From the NCBI RefSeq assembly GCF_000157895.3, contig NC_022663.1:5518001-5582000 (forward strand): DNA of 64,000 bases, written 5' to 3'. This DNA comes from Mycobacterium kansasii ATCC 12478 (GTDB taxonomy: Bacteria; Actinomycetota; Actinomycetes; Mycobacteriales; Mycobacteriaceae). The notes under the pieces were generated by a model. It was not told where the DNA came from and ran no database searches. It worked only from the letters and a program-made list of their open reading frames with translations. The position numbers and the translations under genes are program-made. Positions 6,596 to 14,820 of the stretch are shown here, piece by piece; position 1 is the first letter of the stretch; each line of letters starts with the position of its first letter.

Positions 6596-9500
6596 GCCTG
6601 CTGATCGCGAACCGGGGCGAAATAGCGCTTCGAATCATCCGCACGGCAACCGAATTGGACATCCCCACGGTGGCCGTTTACGCCGCGGACGACGCCGACA
6701 GCCCACACGTGCACGCGGCCGACCAGGCAATCGCCCTGCCCGGCAACGGGATCGACGCCTACCTCGACGCTGCGGCCATCCTGGCCGCGGCCCAAGCGTC
6801 CGGCGCCGAGCTGGTCCACCCGGGCTACGGGTTCCTCAGCGAGAACCCCGAATTCGCTCGGGCCTGCACTGGCGCCGGGTACACGTTCGTGGGACCCGAC
6901 GCCGAGGTGCTGGAGGTGGTCGGGAACAAGTCTGCGGCCCGCGCCGCCGCCGTCACCGCCGGGCTGCCGGTGCTGGCGGCGACCCAAGGCCCCAGCAGCC
7001 TCGGCGACATCCGGGACTTCTTCGCCGCTCAGGTCGGCGGCGCGATCATGATCAAGGCGCTTGCCGGCGGTGGTGGCCGGGGCATGCGCAAGGTGACGGG
7101 CGCCGGCCAGATCGACGATGCCTACCGTCAGTGCGCCGCGGAAGCGCAACTGGCCTTCGGCAACCCGGCGGTATTCGCCGAGGCATATCTGGGTACGGCA
7201 CGGCATCTGGAGGTGCAGGTCGTCGGCCAGCCACCGCATGCGCTGGCGCTGGGCGATCGTGACTGCAGCATCCAGCGGCGTTACCAGAAGTTAGTCGAAA
7301 TCGCTCCCGCCCAAGGACTTTCGGATGACCTGCGCCGTTCCTTACATCGGGCCGCAACCTTGCTCTGCGCCGGCGTCGGGCTGCGTGGGCTGGCCACCGT
7401 CGAATTCCTGGTCTCCGCTGAGGAATTCGTCTTCTTAGAGGTCAATCCGCGAATCCAGGTTGAACATACCGTCACCGAGGAGGTGACCGGGCTGGACCTG
7501 GTGGCCTTGCAGCTGGCCATCGCCGGCGGCGCGTCCTATGGCGAGCTGGGGTTGCCGGCCGGGATTTCCTGCGAGGCAACCACAGTCACGGGTGATCTCG
7601 CCGCGGCACGGGGCATCGCGATCCAGACCAGGGTCAACGCTGAAACCATGGCGGCAGCTGGGTCTGTCCTACCCGCAGCGGGCACCTTGACGGTGTTTTC
7701 ACCCCCGAGCGGCCCCGGAGTCCGGGTCGACACCTACGGCCGGGTGGGGCTGTCGGTCAGTCCACGCTATGACTCGCTGCTGGCCAAGGTCATCACCCAC
7801 ATATCCGGGTCATCCTTCGCTGCGGCGGTGCGCAAGGCGCGCACGGCGCTGTCGGAGTTCAGCATCGAGGGCGTCGCCACCAACCTGGCGCTGCTGCAGG
7901 AACTCTTGTCGGACAACAAGGTTCAATCGGGCATCGTCAGGACGAGTTTCGTCGACGAAAAGCTGCCCGGCCTGGCTGCGGCCGCACTGTCTCACCCTCA
8001 CGCCCATCGGGTGGCCGCGGTCGAGCTTTACCCGGGTGAAGAAGCGCTGCGTGCCCAACTGGCCGGCACGGTGGTGGACATCGCGCCCGAAGGTACCGAG
8101 TTGGGCGCCGACGGGCAGTTGGTGGTGCTCGAGGCGATGAAGATGCAGCATGTCCTGGCCGCTCCGGATGCGTTGCGGACGGTCCGCAATCTGGTGTCGC
8201 CCGGTCAGGTGGTCGCCACCGGCGACCCGCTGCTGGTTTTCCTCCGCACCAGCGTTATCGGTGGTGAATCATCAACTGCCACTATCGATCTGGATCGACC
8301 GCGAGCCGACCTCGACGAGGTCCGGCAGCGTCATCGGCTCACCCTGGACGAGGGTAGGGAAGCCGCGGTGGCCAAACGGCACAAGCAAGACCGGCGCACC
8401 GCACGAGAGAACATCGCCGATCTGGTCGATCCCGGCAGCTTCGTCGAATACGGTGCCCTGGCGATCGCCGCGCAGCGCAGCCGACGCTCCGAGGCGGACC
8501 TGATCGCCAACACCCCGGCCGACGGCCTGGTCGCCGGGGTGGCCACTATCGGTGCGGATCGGTTCGGCCTGGACGCCGCACAAGCGGTCGTCGTGTCGTA
8601 CGACTACACCGTGCTTGCCGGGACCCAGGGCATGCGCAACCATGCCAAGACCGACCGCGTCTTCGATCTGGCCGTGCGAAACCGCTTGCCGGTGGTCCTG
8701 TTCGCCGAGGGCGGTGGGGGCCGGCCCGGCGACACCGACGTCGGTGGCCGGGCCGGGCTGGACGTGCCGACATTCCGGGTGCTGGCCGGTCTCTCCGGCC
8801 GGGTGCCGTTGGTGGCCATCGTCTCCGGTCGGTGCTTCGCCGGCAACGCCGCCCTTGCCGGGGTGTGCGACGTGATCATCGCGACCCCGGACGCCAACAT
8901 CGGCATGGGCGGCCCCGCGATGATCGAAGGCGGCGGGCTCGGCGTCTATCCGCCGGAGGCGATTGGGCCGATCGAGGTACAGCGGCGCAACGGCGTGGTG
9001 AGCCTGGTCGCCCACGACGAGGCGCACGCCGTTTCGCTGGCCAAGCAATACCTGTCCTATTTCCAGGGCAGCGTGGGCGACTGGGCTGAGCCCGACCCGC
9101 GCTTGTCACGGCATGTGGTGCCGGAGAACAGATTACGCGCCTACGACGTCCACCGCGCGATCGAGTCGATCGTCGATGTCGGCTCAGTGCTGGAGTTGCG
9201 TTCCGACTACGGGGTAGGCATCGTCACCGCACTGGTCCGCGTCGGGGGTTCGGCTTACGGGCTGATCGCCAACAGCAGCCATCATCTGGGCGGCGCCATC
9301 GACGCCGAGGCGTCGGACAAGGCCGCCGACTTCCTGACGCTGTGCGAGTCGTTCCGGCTGCCGGTGATCTCGCTGTGCGATACCCCGGGATTCATGGTCG
9401 GTCCGGACTCGGAAAAGGAAGCCACGGTCCGGCGCTTCGGCCGGATGTTCATCGCCGGCGCGCGGTTGACGGTGCCGCTCGGAATGATCATCTTGCGTAA

Positions 9501-9876
9501 GGGCTATGGGTTGGGTGCGATGGCCATGGCCGGTGGCTCCTTCCATGCGCCCGAGTTCACGGTCGCCTGGCCCACCGGGGAGATCGGCGGCATGGGGCTG
9601 GAAGGGGCGGTGCGGCTCGGGTTCCGCAAGGAGCTGGCCGCAGCCGCGGACGAGGTTGAACGCCAAGCGCTTTTCGAGCGGCTGGTGGCCGCGGCCTACC
9701 AGCATGGGAAGGCGCTGCGCTCGGCCACCACGTTCGAACTGGACGACGTCATCGATCCTGCGGAGTCGCGGACCTGGATCAGCAGGCTGCTACGCGTGAC
9801 CGAAACCGCAACCAACGCCCGGGATGCAGCCGGCGCCGCCGGGGACTCCGCCAGGTCCGGCGTTGACCCCTCCTGA
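6592..9876 (+). CDS. Single-chain biotin-dependent (long-chain) acyl-CoA carboxylase
   Basis: The 1094 codons hold three enzyme parts. First is biotin carboxylase (about 1-445: LLIANRGEIA start, ATP-grasp loop GGGGRGM, LEVNPRIQVEHTVTE). Second is a biotin carrier domain (about 485-555) with EAMKM and the biotinylated lysine at residue 517. Third is a carboxyltransferase (about 590-1060: GTQGMRNHAKTDR, GGAIDAEASDKAADF, GFMVGPDSE). Most actinobacterial acyl-CoA carboxylases split these between AccA and AccD. The one-chain layout matches the long-chain acyl-CoA carboxylase family described from M. avium subsp. paratuberculosis. Substrate is inferred from family. With fadD, the SDR and two acyl-CoA dehydrogenases nearby, a lipid catabolic or branched-acyl role is likely. 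It is absent here in M. tuberculosis as I recall. Confidence 0.88.
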   Translation: MSLLIANRGEIALRIIRTATELDIPTVAVYAADDADSPHVHAADQAIALPGNGIDAYLDAAAILAAAQASGAELVHPGYGFLSENPEFARACTGAGYTFVGPDAEVLEVVGNKSAARAAAVTAGLPVLAATQGPSSLGDIRDFFAAQVGGAIMIKALAGGGGRGMRKVTGAGQIDDAYRQCAAEAQLAFGNPAVFAEAYLGTARHLEVQVVGQPPHALALGDRDCSIQRRYQKLVEIAPAQGLSDDLRRSLHRAATLLCAGVGLRGLATVEFLVSAEEFVFLEVNPRIQVEHTVTEEVTGLDLVALQLAIAGGASYGELGLPAGISCEATTVTGDLAAARGIAIQTRVNAETMAAAGSVLPAAGTLTVFSPPSGPGVRVDTYGRVGLSVSPRYDSLLAKVITHISGSSFAAAVRKARTALSEFSIEGVATNLALLQELLSDNKVQSGIVRTSFVDEKLPGLAAAALSHPHAHRVAAVELYPGEEALRAQLAGTVVDIAPEGTELGADGQLVVLEAMKMQHVLAAPDALRTVRNLVSPGQVVATGDPLLVFLRTSVIGGESSTATIDLDRPRADLDEVRQRHRLTLDEGREAAVAKRHKQDRRTARENIADLVDPGSFVEYGALAIAAQRSRRSEADLIANTPADGLVAGVATIGADRFGLDAAQAVVVSYDYTVLAGTQGMRNHAKTDRVFDLAVRNRLPVVLFAEGGGGRPGDTDVGGRAGLDVPTFRVLAGLSGRVPLVAIVSGRCFAGNAALAGVCDVIIATPDANIGMGGPAMIEGGGLGVYPPEAIGPIEVQRRNGVVSLVAHDEAHAVSLAKQYLSYFQGSVGDWAEPDPRLSRHVVPENRLRAYDVHRAIESIVDVGSVLELRSDYGVGIVTALVRVGGSAYGLIANSSHHLGGAIDAEASDKAADFLTLCESFRLPVISLCDTPGFMVGPDSEKEATVRRFGRMFIAGARLTVPLGMIILRKGYGLGAMAMAGGSFHAPEFTVAWPTGEIGGMGLEGAVRLGFRKELAAAADEVERQALFERLVAAAYQHGKALRSATTFELDDVIDPAESRTWISRLLRVTETATNARDAAGAAGDSARSGVDPS

Positions 9877-10140
9877 GCCGCAACCGACGCCTGGAGCGCA
9901 ACCGCTACCGCCCGGACCCCCGCCGGGACCGCCATTCTGGCCGCCCTGGCCGCAGTTGCCATTTTCGTCGCAGCCCCCACCGCCGGGCACGTTGACCGGA
10001 ACGATTTGAGTGGAGGTCGTGGCAGTCGTGGTGGGAACCGCCGCAGAAGCCTCGGCGGAGGCCGTTGGCGCGGCGGCGATGGCGGTAGCGATAGCCCCGG
10101 CCACGACTAGTGGTTTCATGAGGTTTAGTTTCGCTAACAT
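9790..10140 (-). CDS. Small secreted Gly-rich protein
   Basis: The 116 codons from ATG 10138-10140 (alternative start 10119, MKPLVVAG) begin with a clear signal peptide: basic start, then VVAGAIATAIAAA and a cleavable TASA. The mature part is Gly/Pro-rich with cysteine-containing repeats (GGCDENGNCGQGG, CAPGVGCGSGG, CIPGVGCGFGHA). The last 87 nt overlap the 3' end of the carboxylase gene in antisense. It is divergent from the SDR at 10219. It resembles other small exported mycobacterial Gly/Pro-rich proteins of unknown role. No enzyme motif is visible; six cysteines could form disulfides or bind metal. Confidence 0.6.
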   Translation of the reverse strand: MLAKLNLMKPLVVAGAIATAIAAAPTASAEASAAVPTTTATTSTQIVPVNVPGGGGCDENGNCGQGGQNGGPGGGPGGSGCAPGVGCGSGGVNAGPGGVPGGAGCIPGVGCGFGHA

Positions 10141-10218
10141 GCGCCTCGTATACCCGTTACGCACGTGTACAAAACGTTGCCGAGAGCTCGGCCAACCGAC
10201 CACCAAAGGCATACGACG

Positions 10219-11001
10219 ATGACCTCACTGGATCTGACCGGCCGTACCGCCATAGTCACCGGCGCCTCCAGGGGAATCGGGCTGGCGACAGCGCAGCGCC
10301 TGGCCACCGCCGGCGCCAACGTGGTGCTCACCGCCCGCAAGCAGGAGACCGCCGAGGCAGCCGCCGCCGAGGTGGGCGAGCGCGCGCTGGGCGTCGGTGC
10401 TCACGCGGTCGACGAGGAAGCGGCAAGACGCTGTGTGGACCTGGCCCTCGAGCGCTTCGGCAGCGTGGACATCCTGATCAACAACGCGGGCACCAACCCG
10501 GCGTTCGGCCCGCTGATCGAGCAGGACCACGCCCGCTTCAGCAAGATCTTCGACGTCAACCTGTGGGCCCCGTTGCTGTGGACCTCGCTCGCCGTCAAGG
10601 GATGGATGGGGGAGCACGGCGGCGTCGTCATCAACACCGCCTCGATCGGCGGAATGCACCAATCCCCGGCCATGGGGATGTACAACGCCACCAAGGCCGC
10701 CCTGATACATGTGACCAAGCAACTGGCCCTGGAACTTTCGCCGCGGGTGCGGGTCAACGCGATCTGCCCCGGCGTGGTGCGCACCCGGCTGGCCGAGGCG
10801 CTCTGGAAGGACCATGAAGACCCGCTGGCGGCCACCATCGCGCTGGGGCGCATCGGCGAACCGGTCGACGTGGCCGAAGCCGTCGGTTTCTTGGTCTCGG
10901 ATGCGGCGAGCTGGATCACCGGAGAGACCATGGTGATCGACGGCGGCCTGCTGCTGGGCAACGCTCAAGGATTTCGCACCAATCCGGGTGGCGCGCGATG
11001 A
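10219..11001 (+). CDS. fabG: Short-chain dehydrogenase/reductase (FabG-like)
   Basis: The protein has 260 codons. It has the Rossmann glycine motif TGASRGIG, NNAG, the catalytic Ser (NTASIGG) and the YxxxK motif (YNATK), and it ends in the usual GGLLLGN tail. It is an NAD(P)-dependent 3-oxoacyl/3-hydroxyacyl oxidoreductase type; the substrate is not fixed by sequence. Position next to the dienelactone hydrolase-like gene fits Rv2766c. It overlaps the next gene by ATGA, so it heads an operon with two acyl-CoA dehydrogenases. A beta-oxidation role for a 3-hydroxyacyl-CoA is plausible. Confidence 0.85.
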   Translation: MTSLDLTGRTAIVTGASRGIGLATAQRLATAGANVVLTARKQETAEAAAAEVGERALGVGAHAVDEEAARRCVDLALERFGSVDILINNAGTNPAFGPLIEQDHARFSKIFDVNLWAPLLWTSLAVKGWMGEHGGVVINTASIGGMHQSPAMGMYNATKAALIHVTKQLALELSPRVRVNAICPGVVRTRLAEALWKDHEDPLAATIALGRIGEPVDVAEAVGFLVSDAASWITGETMVIDGGLLLGNAQGFRTNPGGAR

Positions 11002-12182
11002 ACATCGGCGAGGACCTGCGAACCCGGGTGCGGTCGATGCTCGACCAGCATGACCCGGCCACCACCGAGCCGCGGGACTTTCTCGGCGCGCGGTTCGACG
11101 CGGGGCTTGCCTGGGTGCACTTTCCGGTGGGATTCGGCGGTCTGGACCTGCCGCACACGTATCAGGCGCAGGTCGACGCGCAATTGGCCGCAGCCGGAGC
11201 GCCGCCGGCCGGCGGCGGGCGAAACATCATCGGGATCGGCATGGCGGCTCCGACGATCGCGGCGTTCGGAACCGAAGACCAGAAACGTAAGTTCTTGCGC
11301 CCGTTGTTCACCGGTGAACACCTCTATTGCCAGCTGTTCAGCGAACCGGGAGCCGGATCGGATCTCGCCGGGGTTGCAACCCGTGCCGTGCGCGATGGTG
11401 ATGACTGGATTGTCAACGGGCAGAAGGTTTGGACGTCGATGGCCCAGCATGCACAGCTGGCCATCCTGGTGGCACGAACCAACCCGGACGTGCCCAAACA
11501 TGCTGGGCTGACGTACTTCCTGTGCGACATGAGGCAACCGGGAATCGACATCCGGCCGCTGCGCCAGATCACCGGCGAGGCGGAGTTCAACGAGGTATTC
11601 CTCACCGACGTCCGGGTGCCCGACGCGAACCGGCTCGGTCCGGAAGGCGGCGGCTGGCGCGTGGCGACCACCACCCTCAACAACGAGCGCGTCGCGATCG
11701 GCGCACGGACCGGAATCCCACGCGAAGGCGGCCACATCGGAAGGGTCACCGAAGCCTGGCGCGATCAGCCGGCGCTGCGCAATCCCGCGATGCACGACGA
11801 GATGATGCGGCTGTGGGTGGAAGCCGAAGTGCTGCGGCTCACCGGCGAACGATTGCGCCAGCAGGCCGCGACCGGTCAGCCCGGGCCGGAGGGCGCCGGT
11901 ATGAAAGTGGCGTTTGCCCGTCTGGCGCAACAGATCTCGGGCTTCGAACTCGAATTGCACCCGGAGTCCGGCATGGGATACGACGACTGGACACTGCGCC
12001 GGCCGGAGACCGTCGATCTGATCGGTCGCGGGCCGGGGTATCGCTACCTGCGGGCTCGTGGCAACTCGATCGAGGGTGGCACCTCGGAGATCTTGCGCAA
12101 TACCATCTCCGAGCGGGTGTTGGGCCTGCCCGGCGAACATCGGGTCGACAAGACCGTCGCCTGGAAGGACTTGCCTCGATGA
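10998..12182 (+). CDS. Acyl-CoA dehydrogenase, first subunit of a pair
   Basis: The protein has 394 codons and overlaps the SDR stop (ATGA). It has the flavin/substrate motifs LFSEPGAGSDLAG and VNGQKVWTS and the C-terminal GGTSEILRNTISERVLGLP, which contributes to FAD binding across the subunit interface. It oxidises acyl-CoA to trans-2-enoyl-CoA using FAD. An overlapping second ACAD follows. Adjacent, unequal ACAD genes in actinobacteria are known to form alpha2beta2 FadE complexes for bulky substrates such as sterol side chains; here the substrate is unknown. Confidence 0.88.
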   Translation: MNIGEDLRTRVRSMLDQHDPATTEPRDFLGARFDAGLAWVHFPVGFGGLDLPHTYQAQVDAQLAAAGAPPAGGGRNIIGIGMAAPTIAAFGTEDQKRKFLRPLFTGEHLYCQLFSEPGAGSDLAGVATRAVRDGDDWIVNGQKVWTSMAQHAQLAILVARTNPDVPKHAGLTYFLCDMRQPGIDIRPLRQITGEAEFNEVFLTDVRVPDANRLGPEGGGWRVATTTLNNERVAIGARTGIPREGGHIGRVTEAWRDQPALRNPAMHDEMMRLWVEAEVLRLTGERLRQQAATGQPGPEGAGMKVAFARLAQQISGFELELHPESGMGYDDWTLRRPETVDLIGRGPGYRYLRARGNSIEGGTSEILRNTISERVLGLPGEHRVDKTVAWKDLPR

Positions 12183-13282
12183 GCGCCGCGGACCTGCTGT
12201 ACTCCGACACCGAGGAGGCGCTGCGGGACAGCGTTCGGCAACTGTTCGCTGATCGGTGTCCACCGGAGCTGGTGGTGCGGTCCTATGATGCTCTGCCGCA
12301 AGACTTTTCGGAACTGTGGCGGACGCTGGCCGCCGATCTGGGGGTGGCCGGGCTACTGGTTCCCGAGTCGCTGGGCGGAGCAGGCGCGAGTGCCCGTGAA
12401 GTAGCGGTGGTCATGGAGGAGATCGGCCGGGCCGTCGCGCCGGTGCCGTTCCTGTCCAGCGCGGTGCTTGCCACCGTCGCGCTGTCGTTATCCGGCGAGA
12501 CCGAAACGCTCTCGGGTCTGGCCAATGGTGCCGTCACCGCGGCGCTGGTGGTGCCTCTGTCCACCGCGCCGGGTGATCCGGTCACCGGTGTGAGCAATGG
12601 CGCCGACGGACTGACCGGACGGATCACCAGCGTGGCGGGCGCCCGGGAAGCCGATGTGCTGGTGGTGCCGGTCGCCGGGCCCGACGGGGTGGAGCTGCAT
12701 ACCGTCGCGCGCGACGCGGCCGGTGTCGAGGTCTCGCCTATATTGACCTTCGACATGACCAGACCGCTTGCTGACGTGCAGTTTTCGGGTGCCGCGTCGT
12801 CGCGGATCGGTACCGGGCCGGCCCACGCGGCACTGGCCGAGGCGCTGCAGACCGCAGCGGCGCTGCTCGCCTCCGAGCAGCTGGGGGTTGCGCGGTGGTG
12901 CTTTGACACCACACTGGCCTACACCAAGGAGCGTAAGCAGTTCGGCCGGGCCATCGGTTCCTACCAGGCGATCAAACACCGGCTGGCGGACTTGTGGTTC
13001 GAGGTCGGTTCGGCGACGGCAGCGGCCCGCTATGCCGCCGACACGTGTGCCCGGGGCGATGCAGATGCCGCTATTGCGGCGGCTCTTGCGCAGGCCCACT
13101 GCAGCGGGGTCGCGGTGCACGTCGCCGAGCAATGTGTGCAGCTGCACGGTGGAATCGGAATGACCTGGGAGTATCCCGCGCACCTGTACCTGAAGCGGGC
13201 CAAGAGCGACCAGTTGGCCCTCGGCACCGCCTACCGGCACCGCGCTCGACTGGCCACGTTGGTCAACCTGCCGCTCACCTGA
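12179..13282 (+). CDS. Acyl-CoA dehydrogenase, second subunit of a pair
   Basis: The protein has 367 codons, its ATG overlapping the stop of the first subunit. It has the ACAD middle and C-terminal folds: YTKERKQFGRAIGSYQAIKH, the conserved ACAD helix, and LHGGIGMTWEYP. It is shorter than typical homotetrameric ACADs and lacks the GGTxEI motif that the partner has. That complementarity is expected for a heteromeric FadE pair. The gene ends at a strong hairpin terminator shared with the convergent hydrolase gene. Confidence 0.85.
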   Translation: MSAADLLYSDTEEALRDSVRQLFADRCPPELVVRSYDALPQDFSELWRTLAADLGVAGLLVPESLGGAGASAREVAVVMEEIGRAVAPVPFLSSAVLATVALSLSGETETLSGLANGAVTAALVVPLSTAPGDPVTGVSNGADGLTGRITSVAGAREADVLVVPVAGPDGVELHTVARDAAGVEVSPILTFDMTRPLADVQFSGAASSRIGTGPAHAALAEALQTAAALLASEQLGVARWCFDTTLAYTKERKQFGRAIGSYQAIKHRLADLWFEVGSATAAARYAADTCARGDADAAIAAALAQAHCSGVAVHVAEQCVQLHGGIGMTWEYPAHLYLKRAKSDQLALGTAYRHRARLATLVNLPLT

Positions 13283-13297
13283 CTTCGACGAGGATCG

Positions 13298-13359
13298 GGC
13301 GAGCAGACACAGAATCGCATGAGGCCCCAACGATTTGGGGGATTCTCTGTCTGCTCGCC
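13298..13359. terminator. Bidirectional hairpin terminator between convergent genes
   Basis: Inverted repeat: GGCGAGCAGACACAGAATC (from 13298) pairs with GATTCTCTGTCTGCTCGCC (13341-13359) with a single mismatch over 19 bp. An inner CCCCAA/TTGGGG hairpin sits in the loop. It lies between the stop of the ACAD gene and the stop of the minus-strand hydrolase, with no U-run. It looks like the long stem-loop terminators that recur between convergent mycobacterial genes. A related copy sits at 32332-32390. Confidence 0.75.
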
Positions 13360-13362
13360 GGA

Positions 13363-14106
13363 TCAGCGCGGTAGGGCCGCAGCGAAGACGTCCCTCATCG
13401 CCGTCCAGTGCCGCTGCGCGCAAGCCTCGTCGTAGGGCGGGTTGTCCGGGACGGCAAACCCGTGAGCGGCCGGATACCACTCGATGGTGTGCTCGACACC
13501 CGCCGCGGTCAGAGCTTTGTCGAGCTGTTCGGCGTGGTCAGCGGTGAACGACGGGTCGTTCTTCGCGCCGCCCACATAGACCGTGGCCCGCATCCGCTCG
13601 GCCAGCAGATGCGGGCTGTCTGCGCTGTCGGTGACCAAGCCGCCGCCGTGAAACGACGCCGCGGCGGCGACCCGGTCCCCAAGGCGACCGGCGACCACCA
13701 GCGAGATCCGTCCACCCATGCAGTAGCCGCACACACCGAAGCGCTGGCCCCTCACCTCCGGGCGGCCGGACAGGTAGTCGAAGAACGCGCCGGAGTCGCG
13801 GGTAACCCGGTCCGGGGTCAAGGTGCCAATCATGAACATGATCCGCGCCCGCTCCTTCGCGTCGCCGAACGCGGTCGCCATATCGAATGCGGCCCATGCG
13901 CCCTCGCGGTAGTACACGTCGGGCAGCAGCACCGCGTAGCCGTTGCCCGCCAGCTTGGCAGCCATCTGGTAGAAGGTTTCCCGCACACCGCCGGCGTCGG
14001 GATACATGACGACACCGGGCCACGGGCCTTCGGCACCATCAGGGGTGAACAGGTGGACGGGGCAACTGCCGTCGGGCGTGGTGACGGTATCGGTGAGTTT
14101 CGGCAT
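13363..14106 (-). CDS. Dienelactone hydrolase family protein
   Basis: The protein has 247 codons on the minus strand and an alpha/beta-hydrolase fold of the DLH type. The nucleophile cysteine is in GYCMGG, with a catalytic His in AAHGFA and an Asp near KNDPSF. It would hydrolyse cyclic or activated esters; the true substrate is unknown. Size and place match Rv2765. Start ATG 14104-14106 (MPKLTDTV) is chosen because it gives the family N-terminus. The same frame stays open upstream only through the 56-bp tandem array, so a longer 540-codon reading is an artefact. Confidence 0.85.
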   Translation of the reverse strand: MPKLTDTVTTPDGSCPVHLFTPDGAEGPWPGVVMYPDAGGVRETFYQMAAKLAGNGYAVLLPDVYYREGAWAAFDMATAFGDAKERARIMFMIGTLTPDRVTRDSGAFFDYLSGRPEVRGQRFGVCGYCMGGRISLVVAGRLGDRVAAAASFHGGGLVTDSADSPHLLAERMRATVYVGGAKNDPSFTADHAEQLDKALTAAGVEHTIEWYPAAHGFAVPDNPPYDEACAQRHWTAMRDVFAAALPR

Positions 14107-14142
14107 GGCCTCCGTTGTACTCCTGCGGCCTCGCCGCGTGCT

Positions 14143-14808
14143 GATTGGCGTCGACCCGCCGCGCCCCGCTTCGCGGGGCTTGCGATCGCCGCTGGATTGA
14201 TTGGCGTCGACCCGCCGCGCCCCGCTTCGCGGGGCTTGCGATCGCCGCTGGATTGATTGGCGTCGACCCGCCGCGCCCCGCTTCGCGGGGCTTGCGATCG
14301 CCGCTGGATTGATTGGCGTCGACCCGCCGCGCCCCGCTTCGCGGGGCTTGCGATCGCCGCTGGATTGATTGGCGTCGACCCGCCGCGCCCCGCTTCGCGG
14401 GGCTTGCGATCGCCGCTGGATTGATTGGCGTCGACCCGCCGCGCCCCGCTTCGCGGGGCTTGCGATCGCCGCTGGATTGATTGGCGTCGACCCGCCGCGC
14501 CCCGCTTCGCGGGGCTTGCGATCGCCGCTGGATTGATTGGCGTCGACCCGCCGCGCCCCGCTTCGCGGGGCTTGCGATCGCCGCTGGATTGATTGGCGTC
14601 GACCCGCCGCGCCCCGCTTCGCGGGGCTTGCGATCGCCGCTGGATTGATTGGCGTCGACCCGCCGCGCCCCGCTTCGCGGGGCTTGCGATCGCCGCTGGA
14701 TTGATTGGCGTCGACCCGCCGCGCCCCGCTTCGCGGGGCTTGCGATCGCCGCTGGATTGATTGGCGTCGACCCGCCGCGCCCCGCTTCGCGGGGCTTGCG
14801 ATCGCCGC
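14143..14808. repeat. 12-copy 56-bp tandem repeat (VNTR/MIRU-like)
   Basis: The unit starts GATTGGCGTCGACCCGCCGC and recurs every 56 bp from 14143 to 14759. Eleven copies are complete and essentially identical; the twelfth loses its last 6 bp at 14808. Each unit contains a perfect hairpin, GCCCCGC-TTC-GCGGGGC, plus GCGATCGC and GTCGAC palindromes. The array starts 36 bp from the hydrolase start and ends 12 bp before thyA, so it occupies nearly all of the divergent intergenic space. Uniform copies suggest recent expansion or ongoing homogenisation; copy number is likely variable between strains. Confidence 0.97.
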
Positions 14809-14814
14809 TAAGCT
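14809..14814 (+). promoter_or_regulatory. -10 box of a probable leaderless thyA promoter
   Basis: TAAGCT fits TANNNT and is followed by 6 nt and the GTG start of thyA. It is created where the last, truncated repeat unit meets unique sequence; complete units have TGGATT at the same place. Any -35 or activator contacts must lie inside the array. Confidence 0.5.
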
Positions 14815-14820
14815 GGCCGC

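Noticed and set aside
14143..14808. CRISPR array
   Set aside because: Units are contiguous and identical with no spacers, and no cas genes are present; it is a simple tandem repeat.
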